Positions 12,615 through 25,122 of a stretch of 64,000 nt of DNA are shown here, piece by piece. The notes under the pieces were generated by a model. That model made no database searches. It saw nothing but the letters and a program-made list of their open reading frames with translations, and was not told the origin of the DNA. Origin of the DNA: Phylloscopus collybita (lineage: Eukaryota; Chordata; Aves; Passeriformes; Phylloscopidae). Both the position numbers and the translations under genes were made by a program. Each line of letters starts with the position of its first letter. Within the stretch, counting starts at the first letter, position 1. The stretch lies in contig JAJNNQ010000008.1 in NCBI GenBank assembly GCA_027886175.1, forward strand, positions 3,317,501-3,381,500, given 5' to 3'.

Positions 12615-15600
12615 CGACCTCAAGCTGGTGCGGGGGCAGCCGGCGGGGGGGCGAGGGCTCCGCCGCCCCGGGGACGGGCTCGGAGGGAGCGGCCGCCGGG
12701 AGAGCGGGGCGCCGGCGGGACCGGTCCTCCGGCGGCTGGAGCGGGTTTGGAGGGGGAGAACGGCATCGTGGCAGCGCCCGGTGCAGCAGGTGGTTTAGAT
12801 CGGATTCCAGGAAAAAATTTCTTCACGGAAAGAGTGGTCAGGCACTGGTGGAATGGGCTGCCCAGGGCAGCGGTGGAGTCACTGTCCCTGGTCAGAAGGC
12901 TTGTGGATCTGCTGCTTAGGGACGTGGTTTAGTGCTGAGATTTAGTGGTTGGGATCGATGATCCTGGAGGGCTTTTCCGGCCGTACTGATCCTGTTTCTG
13001 TGTGCTCGGAAAGCGGGGTCCCTGGGGGTGCGGCAGAGCTGCCGGCCGTGCACAGAGGGCTCTGCACTGGCCGCCCTGTCATCTCCTCCTGCTCCTCCTT
13101 CCCAGCCCTTCTCCCCACCCCATCGGGTGGTCCCAGGCACTCTTCTTTCCCCAGCACCTCGCCAGGTGTTTGTGTGCTTCGGTTGCAGACCTGTTTGACC
13201 ACCCCGTTCTCTTTTGTGTCCTTGCCCCGCGTTTGATGGCTGGCACCACAACGATCCGGCCCTGCAAAGCCTCAGCTATCTACAGAAACACATCCCTCTA
13301 GAAACTGTCCATACGGCACGGAACGCTCCCGGCACACACCAGGAGGGGGAGTGTGCCCAGAGTCACCTGCCACAGGTTGTCCCCGATGCCTTTAGGCAGT
13401 GGAGAAGTGCGCTGCGAATGCATCTTGCTTCTGAATTTTTAAAATCTTGACCTAGAGGAAGTAACACTGTGCCATGTACAGCACTTAATCTCGGGCTTTT
13501 CCTGTGGGGAAAGTTCCTTTGCTGTGGTTTGTATAAGCACCTCTTATGTGGGCATGTGTGTGAGACAGACAAGTGCCAGAACGCCCCAGTAATGCAGGGC
13601 TAGAGGAGTTTCTTGGCTCCGTGCCTGTGCCAGGTTGTTTTCTCTTTGGATTTAACAATATCTTTCTGCTTCAAATGTCTGTTAAGTGGATTCATGTTGT
13701 TCAGTGTGATTTGTGTAGCTGTGTGGTGTAGGGTCTCCAAAGTCCCAGCCCGTCACTGGTGGGTGCCAGGGACATGGTTCCTGTGCTGACCTGCCACAGA
13801 CATTGTTGGTCCTGGCTGTGCACACATTAACTCTTGCTGATGCCAAGTTGCTGTGTGGTACTGGAAACAGTGCCATTCCCCAAGTCCTGAAACCTGAGGG
13901 GAAAAGGGTCATGTGAGCAAGGCAGGGAAGCCCCAGGGTTGCTCATGCTTACTCTCCAACTGGAATCATGTCTTTCAAATAGAGGAATCTCTTGAAAGGA
14001 TATTGATTCTTTGTCAAGTGGCATCAGATTAGCTTTAGAAAAGACCTTTTGAATGTTGATTTCACTGAAGTGTTGCACAGACAGCTCTCAGCATTCCCTT
14101 TCCCATCTCCATCTACCTTGAGGGAGAGCTGAATTTTTAGGCTGCTGAACTACTGTTTTCTAGCACTGCTTTGCTAGTGGAGAGTGGTGATTTTTGGATC
14201 CACTGCAAGCAGGATTGCTGGAATTCGGTTTGTGTTTAGTGGGGAGGCTGTGGGGTTGATAAAAAGAAGAATGAGTGACTTCTTCTCATGGTCATATGAG
14301 ATCAAGATCGTGGCTATGTAACTTGAAGCGCTGGAGCAGGAGAGGTATGAAATGGAGAGGAAAGTACTTGGCCAGAAGTTAATCTGATGGCCAGGAAGGA
14401 GCTAAACATGACTGAGAGTTTGGAATTAAGTGTCTTAACCTTTTTCAGGCTGCAGATACCTTGGCTGTGCGACAGAAGCGACGGATCTACGATATCACAA
14501 ATGTCCTGGAAGGCATCGGGTTGATTGAGAAGAAATCCAAGAACAGTATCCAGTGGAAGTGAGTGGCAGAGATGGTCTAAATTGTTCACAGGTCCCTTCT
14601 AGTGCAGGTTTAAGTGGCAGTGGGATTAAAATGCCCTGTGCAGAGGGAGCTTCCTCAGTGGTCCATGCTCTTGCCTCCCCCAGCTGGACTGTGCTGATGG
14701 CACAGTGAGGAAAGCTGAAGTATGTATGGTGTTTGTCTTACAGCAAATGTGTTATTTTGGTACAAACTAAATATTTGCCCTGCCTTAGGCTAGAAAAGAT
14801 ACCTGGCATGGCACTGGAGGTAGGGAAGAATCCTGCTAGACTGTGGGAAGTAGAAAGATTTACCAAGCATTGCTGTGCTGGGAGGTGGGGCTCTAGAGCA
14901 GGTACAGACATGGCTTTCCAGGCAATCTGGCATTGATGTTTGACACAGGTGGGAATAGGAGGCTGGCAGAGAGGTTTGGGTTGGTCTGTGTGCCTCCAGA
15001 GGCTGATACATCTCACTCATTTTTGCTTTACCCAGGGGTGTGGGTCCTGGCTGCAACACACGTGAAATAGCTCACAAACTGATTGAGCTGAAGGCAGACA
15101 TTGAGGACCTGGAGCAGCGGGAACAGGAGCTGGAGCAGCAGAAGATGTGGGTTCAACAGAGCATCAAAAATGTTACAGAAGACATGCAGAACAGTCGATA
15201 TCCTTTGTGTGAACTGATGGCTCTGCCTCCGTGTTCACTTGCTGGGCTGGGGAGCAGAGACCTGAGGGCTTGGTGGGTGCTGCCCTGTTGCTGCTGGAGA
15301 AGCTTCACTGAAAAGGTCAAAAGGCAGCACCTTGATTTGAAATTAGGGTAACTGTCCAGCCTGGAGACCTGCTTTTCTCTGCATCCAGTTTCGGCTCTGG
15401 CTTTTGAAAGCAAAAAACACAGTAATGTTTACCACAGTGAGAAAAGTGCTTCTTTCTGAGTCACAGGTGCCACTTTCTTGAGTGCAGAGCAGCTCTTGTG
15501 GCTTAACTATCTCAGGATGTCAGCTCTGATGGGCATGGAGCTTGCAGACCTCACCTGCAGAGTGTGGCATGGAGAACCTTCTGGGAATGGTGTTCCTTGT

Positions 15601-18600
15601 GCTCAGAAAGGAAACACCAGGTGCCCTTTGAGGTCTCTGTCTGTGCAGGAAGCTGCAGCCTTTCTCCTTAACCTTGGGAACATTAGCATATGTGACACAT
15701 GAAGATATCTGCAAGTGCTTCACAGGTGAGAAAACGGTGCTCCTTCGTAAAGATGTGATTCTGCAGGCCTGTCAGTCTGTCCCAGCTGCTCTTCTTTCTC
15801 CAAGAAAAAGTGGGCAGCAGACCATGGGCTGCCCAACAGCATCAAGTGAAATGTAATGTCAGCTCTGATGCTGTCCTGGCTTTGTGTCCCACTGAGTTGT
15901 AGCTTTCTTGTCTCCATTAGAAGGGACAGGACATACTTTTTACTTGTGCTTAAAGGAATAGAGGTGCAGCTCCTAAGTCTTCTTGCTGGGTTTCACTGTG
16001 TGGGTGTATGTGTGTTATGTTAGAAGCCCTTAATTTTAAGGGCTTGGGTGGGCAATGTTCTAATGACAGGAAACAAATTTTATTGCGCAATAGAAACCAT
16101 GCTGTAAGCAGGAAATAGTATTAAAGGTGGTCCCTCAGCTACACCATTTCCCCTGCCAACAAGAATGCAGGAAGGAGAAAGTGGAGGACAGAAGGGAATG
16201 CACCACTTGCTCTGCCCTCACTCCCTTCATTCCTGAAGCTGGGAGGGGCCTGTATCAAAAGTCCTATGTTCTGTCTCTGGGCAAAAGTGAAGAAAACCCA
16301 CAGGAGTCCTTGTTTCTTCTGTTGCCAATTCGAATGATGTAAGACCAGATTAATGCCTGGTGGCCAGCCTGCAGTGGAGCAGCCTCAGTACATGAGCTGC
16401 TCCTCCCACCCAGCTGTGGTGGTGTGGAGTCACAGCTCCTTTCTGCTTCAGTGGTGCCTGACCTCTCCTGACCTGGCAACCTGCATCTGCCTGGTTAATG
16501 CAGGGATTGAAGTTGTTTATCCTGGCTGCCTCCAGCCAAGCGTAAGCTCACCTGTGTCTGGCTCTCCTCATCTCCTCCAAGCACTTTTCTCACCCTGCAC
16601 TTCATCAGCTCCTCTGTTTGCTGTCACTGCCTTTGTGCTTTCCTTGTTCACCACGCTCCTGCTGGTGTAACGGCTGCATCACCACCCCCTTGGCTTTACT
16701 GTTTCTTCTGGTTGAAGCTGCACTTTTGGGGGCAGGGATTGTGCTTTCACTTTGACAGTGCTGGGGGCCAGATCACTTGTAACAGTCTGGAAGAGTTTAC
16801 TGGAGACCAGCAGACAGCTCATTGCTTGGCTGGTTGAGTGTTTTGCATTTCATTGCACCTGGTTTTTGTAAACCAGTTGGTATCTGAGGTCAGACCTCAC
16901 CAAAACATGCAGAGATTAGATCTTACTGAGGGTAGGTGTCAGTTCCCTCTAGAGTGGATGCTTCATCCATGGTTTTCCATTGCCTGTCCAGTTTTCCTCT
17001 ATGAATATGCCTTATATGCCTCTTTTTCCTCTCCTGAACACCTGAGCCTTACAGAGGTTTTTGGTGGACCTCTTGTTCTTGAACTGTGGTGCAGGCTGAA
17101 TTTCAGCTCCTGGTTTTTCTAATTGACTGCTATTGAACTTGCTTGCTCCAAGATTTCCACTCTTGGACTCTTGTCAAATAGGAATTAATTTAAAAAAATT
17201 AAAAGAGAAGTAAGAATATGTCATTTTTTTAGTGACTGGGAAACATAATTTCCCCATCTGTTGCTGTGGTGCATTTTACACTTGCAGATTCAAAAAGGAA
17301 GTGGAAACCTACTGGGTGCTGTTTTGTACAAGTATTTGGGACATACTTATCAAAGGAGATACAAACCCAGCACCTGTCTTTGAAACTAACGGGTCTTACA
17401 GCTTCAGCTGGGGGCTTTGAGCTTTGTTATGCATTTTTAATGTTTTTTACATTTTTCTTAAGTGTAGATTTGTTAAACAAGTCCCATCCAATTGACAAAT
17501 CCCACGTTATTTTGAATCCTTTTACCTTTTGCTGATCTGACTTTTGATCAGCTGCTTGAAACTAAGGGAGGTGCTTTTCTGCTGTCCACTGTCTCTTATC
17601 ACACTGAGGATCTTCTGTATTAATTACCAAGGGAAGCTTAATCAGAATCCTGGGGAATTGTGAACATTAGTCACACTAAAGCTTAAACATTCAAAGTGAA
17701 AGCTGCTTGATCTAAATGTGTCAGATATTCACAGCTCTGGTATTTCTCTGTTCATGTTTCTCTATACCCAGACACGGGCTGGGAGCTGCCTGCCTGTGAC
17801 TGTTGAGTTATTAGGGTGCAGGTCTTAAGGAGCTGCAGGACTTGGAAAGGAAGGATGCTGTCAGCCTGGCTTCCAGCCCCACATGTGCTAGGCTCTGTGG
17901 AGGGTCCAGTACAACTAATGTAGCTCTGGCCAGTAGAGACTGGAGAGTGTTGGTTTCAGGTGTTGGCACACCAGCCTGAGGTTGGCAGCCTGGCTCTGAG
18001 CCTGGTTCAGCCCCATCTCTGTGCTGGCAGTGCAGCTCTTTTGTTTCTACTTCACATCTAAAAGCTTGTGACTGCTGAATGAAGGATGCTTCCCTTAGGA
18101 TTCAGATGTTCTTAGGAGTGAATTTAAGTCAGTTCTTCCAAGGAAAAGAGAGATTAGTCTTGATAAAGACACTGCTGAAAAACTTCAGGGTTGCATTGGG
18201 AGAAACATTGCAGGTTCTTTGTGCTCTGGGCTGTTGGCACATTAGGAACTCTATGATGTGCTTGGGGTGTAGATGTCTTCCTTCCAAAGAGGATTGCCAG
18301 GTGAGGGGGGCTTGAGAAGGGGCTTTCCATCAGTACTTAATTAACATCACAACAGCTGGTGTCCAGGAGCCCTGACTGGTTCTGTTTTCACAGGAGACAC
18401 CCTCCTTGTGATTCGAGCCCCATCTGGCACACGTTTGGAGGTTCCTGTCCCTGAGGTGAGTGATAAATTCATGGGCAGAGTGCAGGGGCTCTGTGTGTGT
18501 GTATGTGTGTGTGTGTACATGTATGCTTTGCCTGTGGAAAACTGATGTGCTATTTGAAAGCAGTTTTAGTGTATGTCTGTGCTTTGCTTTTGATTTCTTT

Positions 18601-21600
18601 CAGGGCCAGAATGGACAGAAGAAATATCAGATCCACCTGAAGAGCACAAGTGGTCCCATTGATGTTCTCCTAGTAAACAAAGATACTTGGAGCTCTCCTC
18701 CTGTCGTACTCCCTGTCCCTCCCCCTGAGGACCTCATTCAGTGCCAGGCAGCTGCACCCTCAAAACCACAAATCCCACCACTCGCCCACTTCCAGGAGGC
18801 CTCTGTTCCCAGCAGCACCCAGCCCTCCACACCAACACCCACCAGCACTCAGGACCATGGCCCTCCCACACAGAAGAATGCAGGCACAGGTGAGAGGGAG
18901 CTACAGGAGGCAGAAACAGGCTGGTGGTGGTAGAGGAGGGTACACTCCTTGGCCCCGTTTGGGCTGGCATTGCTGCATGCACAGTGTTGAGAGCTCCTGG
19001 CAAAGGGGCATCGCTGCCTTTGCTGCTGCTGCTGCCCTTCCTTTGGCCTTGGTTAGAGGGACTGGCTGTGCCCAGGGAGATCTGGCACTTGGCTTCAGTG
19101 GGTAGTGCCAACCTGTAGGAGCACTTGTAGGGGGAGAAGCTGGTCATGCAGGTTCATTGATCAGCAGGAAATATGTCCAAATATGGACCTGGAGGAAAGC
19201 AGGAAAGCTTCTCCCTGTGCAGCTGCCTGGCCAGCACTGCCAGTGAGGGCTGAGTCTGCGCTGCAGCTGCCTTGGGGCTGGTGGGAGGTGACATTCCTGG
19301 GTGTGTCTGTGGCTGTTCCCAGAGTGCGATGTCCCGGCGGCAGAGTCCAAGGGCAGTGGTGACTTTGAGGGCCAGGCAGCAGCGTTGGACACGCAGCTGC
19401 TGCAGTCCTCAGCCTCGCTGGACAGCAGCTCTGTCCTGCCCAGCACCTCTACCTCCTTTGAGCCCATCAAGCCTGACCCCACAGGAGGTGAGTATGCTGC
19501 TTGTTTCATGTGTTGCTCCAAAGTCCTGCTGCTGGGAGTGAGGGCAAGGCTGCTGGGCCTGGAGGAAGGAGCTGAACTCCATTCTGCCTTTGCTGTCAGC
19601 CAGGGTCTGCAAAGGCTGAGTAGGCATTTCCCTGTGAGGCTGCCAGGAAACATGGTGACAAGGTGACTGTGTCTTGTCTAGTGTCCTGCTGCTTTCTGTG
19701 ACACCAGTACTAGACCATCTGCAAGGGACACCCTCACGACACACGTCTCTGCTGTTACATGTAGGGTTATTCCCTTTCACTCCTTTCTGTAAAGTAAGGC
19801 CCTATTTTTGAGGCTGCATGAAGCTATAGAATTTTCAGCCACCACTGAGAGCACCTTTGTAGCTCAGGGAGTTTTCTGTATTAGGAGAGCTCTTGTCTCC
19901 CTCTTCCTCCTTTGTTCAGGAATACTTCATCTGTCTTTAGTGATCTTGTGTTCTTAGTGACCTTGCAGTAAATATTTGGGAAGCTCCTTGATGTGCTTTA
20001 AAAAAGGAGCCCTGGAGCTTTATGCCAGGAAATGGCAGGCTGGCCCAAGGAGAGAAAAGCATCCTCTAGGTAAGCCACACTGCTGGAATGTTTTGAAGCC
20101 CAGCTTCCCTGCAGAAACACTCAAGGTTAGGGTATGGCTAGAAGAAGAAATCTTACTCAAATGCAGCTCACACAGTGCTTTTCCCACTTCTGCTGCTGGC
20201 GTGTCTCAGAGAAGCATGAGCTGTCTGTCTGGAGTCATCTTGGTTGTGGAATTAGGCCTTGGATGTCCACATATCTTATCACTGTGCCTCTCCAAAGGCA
20301 TGTCCTCATCCTACACAAGGTAATCAAGGCAGTGTACTGGGTGAGGTTTACAGACACAGCTGCTGACTGTGATAGCGTTCATGTCCCAGGGCTCCTACAA
20401 ATTTATTTTAAAGTAGTGGAGCTCAAGTGTTTTGTTGCTTGTCATTGCAGCAGAAATATCTGACACGGAGTGTGGGAACGGAATTTCTGGATGATTTGGG
20501 TGTGTAAGGAGCACAGTAGGTTTGTGGGTGATTCTGCTGTAAAGCATTTCAGACTCTTCATGTAATGATCCAAACCATCTGGTTTGTTGTATTTGCAGTA
20601 CTGGAACTTCCTAAAGAGCTGTCAGAGATGTTTGATCCAATGAGAGGTACGTTCATTCCCTGACCACAGCTTTTTTCTGTGCCCATCTATCCACAGAAAA
20701 GGGACAATTTGTTTGATTCACTCCCTTTTGGATTATTTTGTGGATGTGGTTTTGTAAGGTGCTTGTGGTCATTGGTGGCTGCTGGCCCTCTACTAGAGTA
20801 GTTAGACACTTTTAAAATCACTGGTTTCTGTATATATTTTTCTGTCTCCATGTTTCCAGCAACCTCTATTAGATCTTGTCTGCAGTGCACCAGCAAGGGT
20901 TTTCCTGTCACAGTGCTGACACTAATCCATGTTCAGCCTTCCCATGCTCTTCCTTCAGCTTGTCAGCAGTACGGAAAAGAAAATCCCTGCTAAGTCTTGT
21001 TTCAGCTTTAGCTGCCCAAGGCTAATCCAAGGAAATAATCTGGGGAGATAGTGTTCTCTCTTCAAAATATTTCTCAGTGGTGGTGGTGGAGGAGCTGGTA
21101 GTTTTGGAGCAGTTAGGGGAGGGAGATGCTGTTATCTGTGTTTGCTGTTACCTGTCTTTACCTGTGTTTGGAGTTCTGACTCTGTCCAGGGAATGTCTAC
21201 GCGTTGCTGCCTAATGGTGGGACAGACTCTGGGTTAAGGGCAGAAGAGGTGAAGGAATTTGGTCTGACATAAACCTAAACTGGGAAACTTTTTATCAGTA
21301 CATTTATTTCTCTTCACTGCTGGCAGAATACTTTGTAGCCCCACAGCCGGGCAGGGCCAAGTACACCTAAGCACTACAGTGGTGGTCACAGGAGATGTAT
21401 ACCAGCTGTCCCTAGTTCTGTGCTCTAGCAGATGCTTTGTGAAGGTGCTGACTTTGGGTAAAAGCCCCCACAGACCCAAACACAGACACGTGTGAGTCTC
21501 CAATCTGTGTGCTCTTGGCCCTGCGTTCCACAGTCAGCCTGGAGAACATCCTTCCTCCTTGCCCAGCACCTCTGCTGCAGATAGTGGATGAAGTCTTGAT

Positions 21601-22694
21601 GATGTCTGAGTACATCTGAGGAGTAAGTTTGAGTTCACAATGTGAGATATAAGCTGCTGCAAAGCCCCAGCCGTGTAGAAAATCTAACTTACCCAAAGTA
21701 ACTCTGCTGTGTCACTATGTGGATGCTATTGTAAAGGAGATGTTTGCTGTCTGCAGTAAAGTATGTGGGTTTATGGAGCATTCTTCCCAGTTTGGAGGGG
21801 GAAGATAAAAACTCCAGGAGCAAAGGACAAAACAGAATCAACAGCTACAGAGGCAAAACTCAGGACTGGAAGAGAGCAGCACTGCAGAGCTCAGAGGAAC
21901 GGTCCTTGCAGCACACTCCATGCAGCCTCTCTCATCCCTGTGTGATCCCAGTAACGTTGCCCTGGCAGTGGCAGCTGCTTCAATGCTATGCCGTCTAAGC
22001 CACAGGAGCTGGAGTTCTGCCATAGTGTTTTGTGCTGGAATTACTTTTACTACATGGTTTTATCTCTTTTAAACACAAGCTTCTTTCACTGCCTGCTGCA
22101 TATGCTGTGCCTTAGCCAGAGAAGGGATAACAAGGGTGGGGAAAGCAGGGAGCTACTCAGGAGCAGACCAGGAGAACAGACTGTTTTGCTACCATGCTTG
22201 TCTCTTCCCCAGAATGTGTGAACTCTGAGCTGCTGGAAGAGCTGATGTCATCTGAAGGTGAGTCTCAGAGTCTCCTGTCATGGTGTGGCCTTAGCGGGAG
22301 GAAGACCATGCTGTGTAACTTTACCCAGCTGGCAGCCTTGTGACTGCAGACTCGCCCTCATCTTTTCTGGGCTCTGGACATAGACTCAGTTCTTGCTGTC
22401 CTGCCAGTCCCTGAGAGAGGTGTGAAAGCCAGGAGTCTCTTCAGTTCTGTGAGGCTGACTGAAGCAACCCCAACGACTGTTCCTGTGGGGTGGCTGTGCT
22501 GCTGAGTGCCATTGGCAGCCCTCAGCTGGGGTGGGAGTGCTGAGTTTTGTAACCAACCCTGGGCTTCTCTTTCCCCAGTGTTTGCTCCCTTGCTCCGCCT
22601 CTCCCCTCCACCTGGAGATCACGACTACATCTATAACCTGGATGAGAGTGAAGGTGTCTGTGACCTCTTTGATGTGCCTGTCCTCAACCTCTGA
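12481..22694 (+). CDS. E2F4: Transcription factor E2F4
   Basis: Pocket-protein-dependent repressor E2F that holds cell-cycle genes off with p107/p130 in quiescent cells. Ten coding exons: 12481-12627, 14449-14558, 15036-15197, 15682-15725, 18394-18455, 18604-18889, 19323-19487, 20599-20646, 22213-22257, 22579-22694, giving 394 residues (human 413). The winged-helix DNA-binding domain starts at [19 protein letters not shown] and carries [19 protein letters not shown] (residues 60-78). A leucine-rich dimerisation helix ([19 protein letters not shown]) and the marked box ([13 protein letters not shown]...[10 protein letters not shown]) follow. The C-terminal pocket-binding site [20 protein letters not shown] is intact. 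Intron 3 is AT-AC type rather than GT-AG. The long Ser run of the human transactivation region is missing. ATG at 12481 is supported by MAE followed by the conserved SRHEKS. Confidence 0.96.
12793..13000 (+). mobile_element. CR1 LINE 3' fragment in E2F4 intron 1
   Basis: Plus-orientation CR1 tail: AAATTTCTTCACGGAAAGAG, then GGTCAGGCACTGGTGGAATG and GCCCAGGGCAGCGGTGGAGT, ending near the CCTGTTTCTGTG terminus. It starts only about 165 bases after E2F4 exon 1, inside the GC-rich promoter-proximal region. Confidence 0.85.
13001..14448 (+). other. Rest of E2F4 intron 1
   Basis: Unique AT-richer sequence between the CR1 tail and exon 2. No open gene, RNA or repeat recognised apart from the acceptor TTTTTCAG before 14449. 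Confidence 0.6.
15198..15681 (+). other. AT-AC (U12-type) intron of E2F4
   Basis: The 484-base intron begins ATATCCTTTG, matching the minor-spliceosome 5' consensus ATATCCTT. It ends GGGAAC, with a branch-site match CTCCTTAAC at 15664-15672, about 10 bases before the end. Joining at these points gives [16 protein letters not shown], in line with human [16 protein letters not shown], and keeps the phase. No GT-AG pair nearby does so. Minor introns at this position are known in animal E2F genes. Confidence 0.9.
15726..18393 (+). other. E2F4 intron 4
   Basis: A 2.7 kb intron of unique, fairly AT-rich sequence. No gene, RNA or clear transposon seen. Confidence 0.6.
18491..18524. repeat. GT/GTAT microsatellite
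   Basis: Alternating GT run interrupted by TATG, in E2F4 intron 5. Likely length-variable. Confidence 0.6.
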
Positions 22695-24826
22695 CTTCTC
22701 AGTGTGGCTGTGAGCCCCGCAAACACGGACTGTTTTGTAACTCTTTGGAAAGTGTCTATTTTTGGATTCCTTTTGTGCTAGAGCTCGATGGCCAAGTAAT
22801 TCAGAGGTGCTCTCAAATGGACTCAGAACCAAGAGATGTGGACTTGCAGGCTGGGAGCCTCCCCATAGTTTGCTTCTTCCCCTGGGGCGCGTGCAGGACG
22901 CACGTGCAGCTTTCCCCCCGCATCTCTCCACTGGATCCTGGGCCTCACTTCAAAGGGTCTGTGTTTTGAGTGTTCCCAGTTCACCTGCAGAGTTTGCCCA
23001 CGTGCCTCTCTGAGCTTCCTCCAATCTGCATGCCTTGGTTTTTCCTGCACTCCCAGAGGCACTTTGCACCTCCTAGGTACCAGCTGCTACAAGGAGCCCC
23101 AATACCATGGTCAGTTCACAAGCCCAGAGGTTGTTAGTTGGATTTCTTTGTGTTAGTGACTCAGATTGGGGTACTCTTATTTCCGACAGGCATCAAGAGG
23201 AGAAAAAATGGCACCAAAGTGTCTATTTCTTTCAGTGACTTTAGACCAAGCTAGTATGTTTTACAAAAAGCACTTTTTTTTTTAGCCAGCTGTGCCTCCT
23301 AGTGGGATTCAGGAGCTGAGTGCTCCTTGTAGGACCCGGGAGCACTGAGCCTTTCCCTGTGGGTGCATCAGCAAGAATGTTGGATCTGCTTTCACCAGGC
23401 TGCTGATGCACAACCACAGGGGCTCCACCTCCTTGTCCAGCAGCTGTGCTGTTTCTACAGGGCTAAAGCAGAGGTGCCAGTATGGTTTTGTTTTTAATTT
23501 TTGGTCTTGCCTGACTGAAGAGATGTTTGAAAGGATAAGACTGCTCCAGCTGGTGCCTGTAAGGTACTCCAGGGACATCAGAGCCTGCTCATACTTGCAA
23601 ATAGCTGGGTTTTTCCAACCATTGCACTTGAACCTGCAACTGTCTGAAAGGTGACCAAGCAGTTACAATTCAGTAATATTTTGCTGTGACAGGTTATGTA
23701 GGTGTTGTCAAAATAGTGAGCTTTTTTTACCCCTTTTTCTCTCAGGATCAGGTTTTCTGTATATTTGGATTTGCTCCCTTAGTGCCCATCCCCACACTCC
23801 CAGTTCCTGATCCTGTGGCAGGTCTTTACCTACTGCGATGCTTTCTCTGCAACATTTTTCTGCAAGATTTTCTACATTGCTTTTTAACAGAAGGTCTGCT
23901 GTTGGTTTCTTTAGGATCATCAGCTGGTACTAGGCTGGGACCTTGTGCAGTTTAGTTGGAGTAAAAATGTCCTGATGAATTTGTGTTGTATTTTGCAAGC
24001 CCCAACTTTGGGTTTTGGTCAGATCCTGTGAGTGTCTTTAGTTTTGCACATCTTCCTGCCACCACAGTGGAAGCAGCTGTCCTGCCTTCCCTGCTCTGCA
24101 AACAGCTGAACAGAGAGCCAGGCCAGGCCATGGCTGGCTGCTGCAGAGAGGGAGCTTCCAGCCATCCACTTAAACAGCTGATGTGTAATTTCTCTGCGTA
24201 GCTGCTCACTGCCTGTGACCCACACTACCTGCTGCAGCACCAGCACTAAAGGATGTAAAGTATGAAGAGCCTGCAGAGGTGAGAAGACTATGTGCTTGGG
24301 ACCTGGAGTGTCCCTGGAGTGGCTCCTCAGGCCCTCTCATTCTGCATGGGACTTCTCCACAAGGACTGTTCATTTCTGCAGTAGCAAAGCACTGGCAGCC
24401 TCTTTGGGAAAAGCGTGAAGAACTCGGGAGGAGCAACAGGACACTAGTTTGGCAGCAGGCAGCTGTTGACAGCTAAGGTGTTGGGACCCCTCTGGGGGAT
24501 GAACTTCCAGCCTGCATGCAGCCAGTCCCTGCACCTTCCCTCCTCCACGTGGAAGCTGACCAGAATCCTGTGTGTTCACAAGGCTCCGTGGCTTTGCTGT
24601 AGCTCGAGCTCTTCATCTGCTGCCTGGCCCTTGCCCTCCTTGCCAGTGTTCATGTCCGCCACCAGTTAGACGACCTCCCGGAAAGGACACCTAGAGAAAA
24701 ATTTACAGTTGCAAATGAACTTTTGATTCATATATAAAGATTATTTTTATACTTTTTTTTTTTTTTTTTCAAGGAAAGAAAATTGCCTGTCATATTTGTA
24801 ACAGAGTGTTCTCTGACGTGAATAAA
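22695..24826 (+). other. E2F4 3' UTR
   Basis: From the stop codon to the AATAAA at 24821 there is about 2.1 kb with no other gene. It holds a T run at about 24753-24769 on the plus strand and is otherwise unique. A long E2F4 3' UTR is inferred because no earlier canonical plus-strand AATAAA was seen. Confidence 0.6.
24821..24826 (+). terminator. Poly(A) signal of E2F4
   Basis: AATAAA on the plus strand, about 2.1 kb after the E2F4 stop and 297 bases before the ELMO3 start codon. Confidence 0.65.
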
Positions 24827-25122
24827 CAAAAACTTTCCAGAGTTTCTCACCTTGCCCCAGCCTGCGCCTCCTCTCTGCCCTAGCCCAGGGGATGGGGTTT
24901 CCCTGGAAAGCGGGGTGCCGGGCCCTTTCCCAGCAGGAAGCCCTGTCCTGCTGCCGGAGGTGGGTCCTGCCACACCCGCGTCAGCTCAGGTGAGGGGGCC
25001 GGGCCTGCCCGGGGCTGGGGTGGTGGCACAAGGCCTCGGTGCGGCGGCCGGGCCCTGGCTGAGGGGAGGCGGCGGCGGCAGCAACCCGGAACTGCCGGCG
25101 GTGCCGAGCCGCCGCGGGAGCC

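Noticed and set aside
18430..18600. GT-rich run in E2F4 intron 5 as a regulatory element
   Set aside because: Looks like an ordinary microsatellite.
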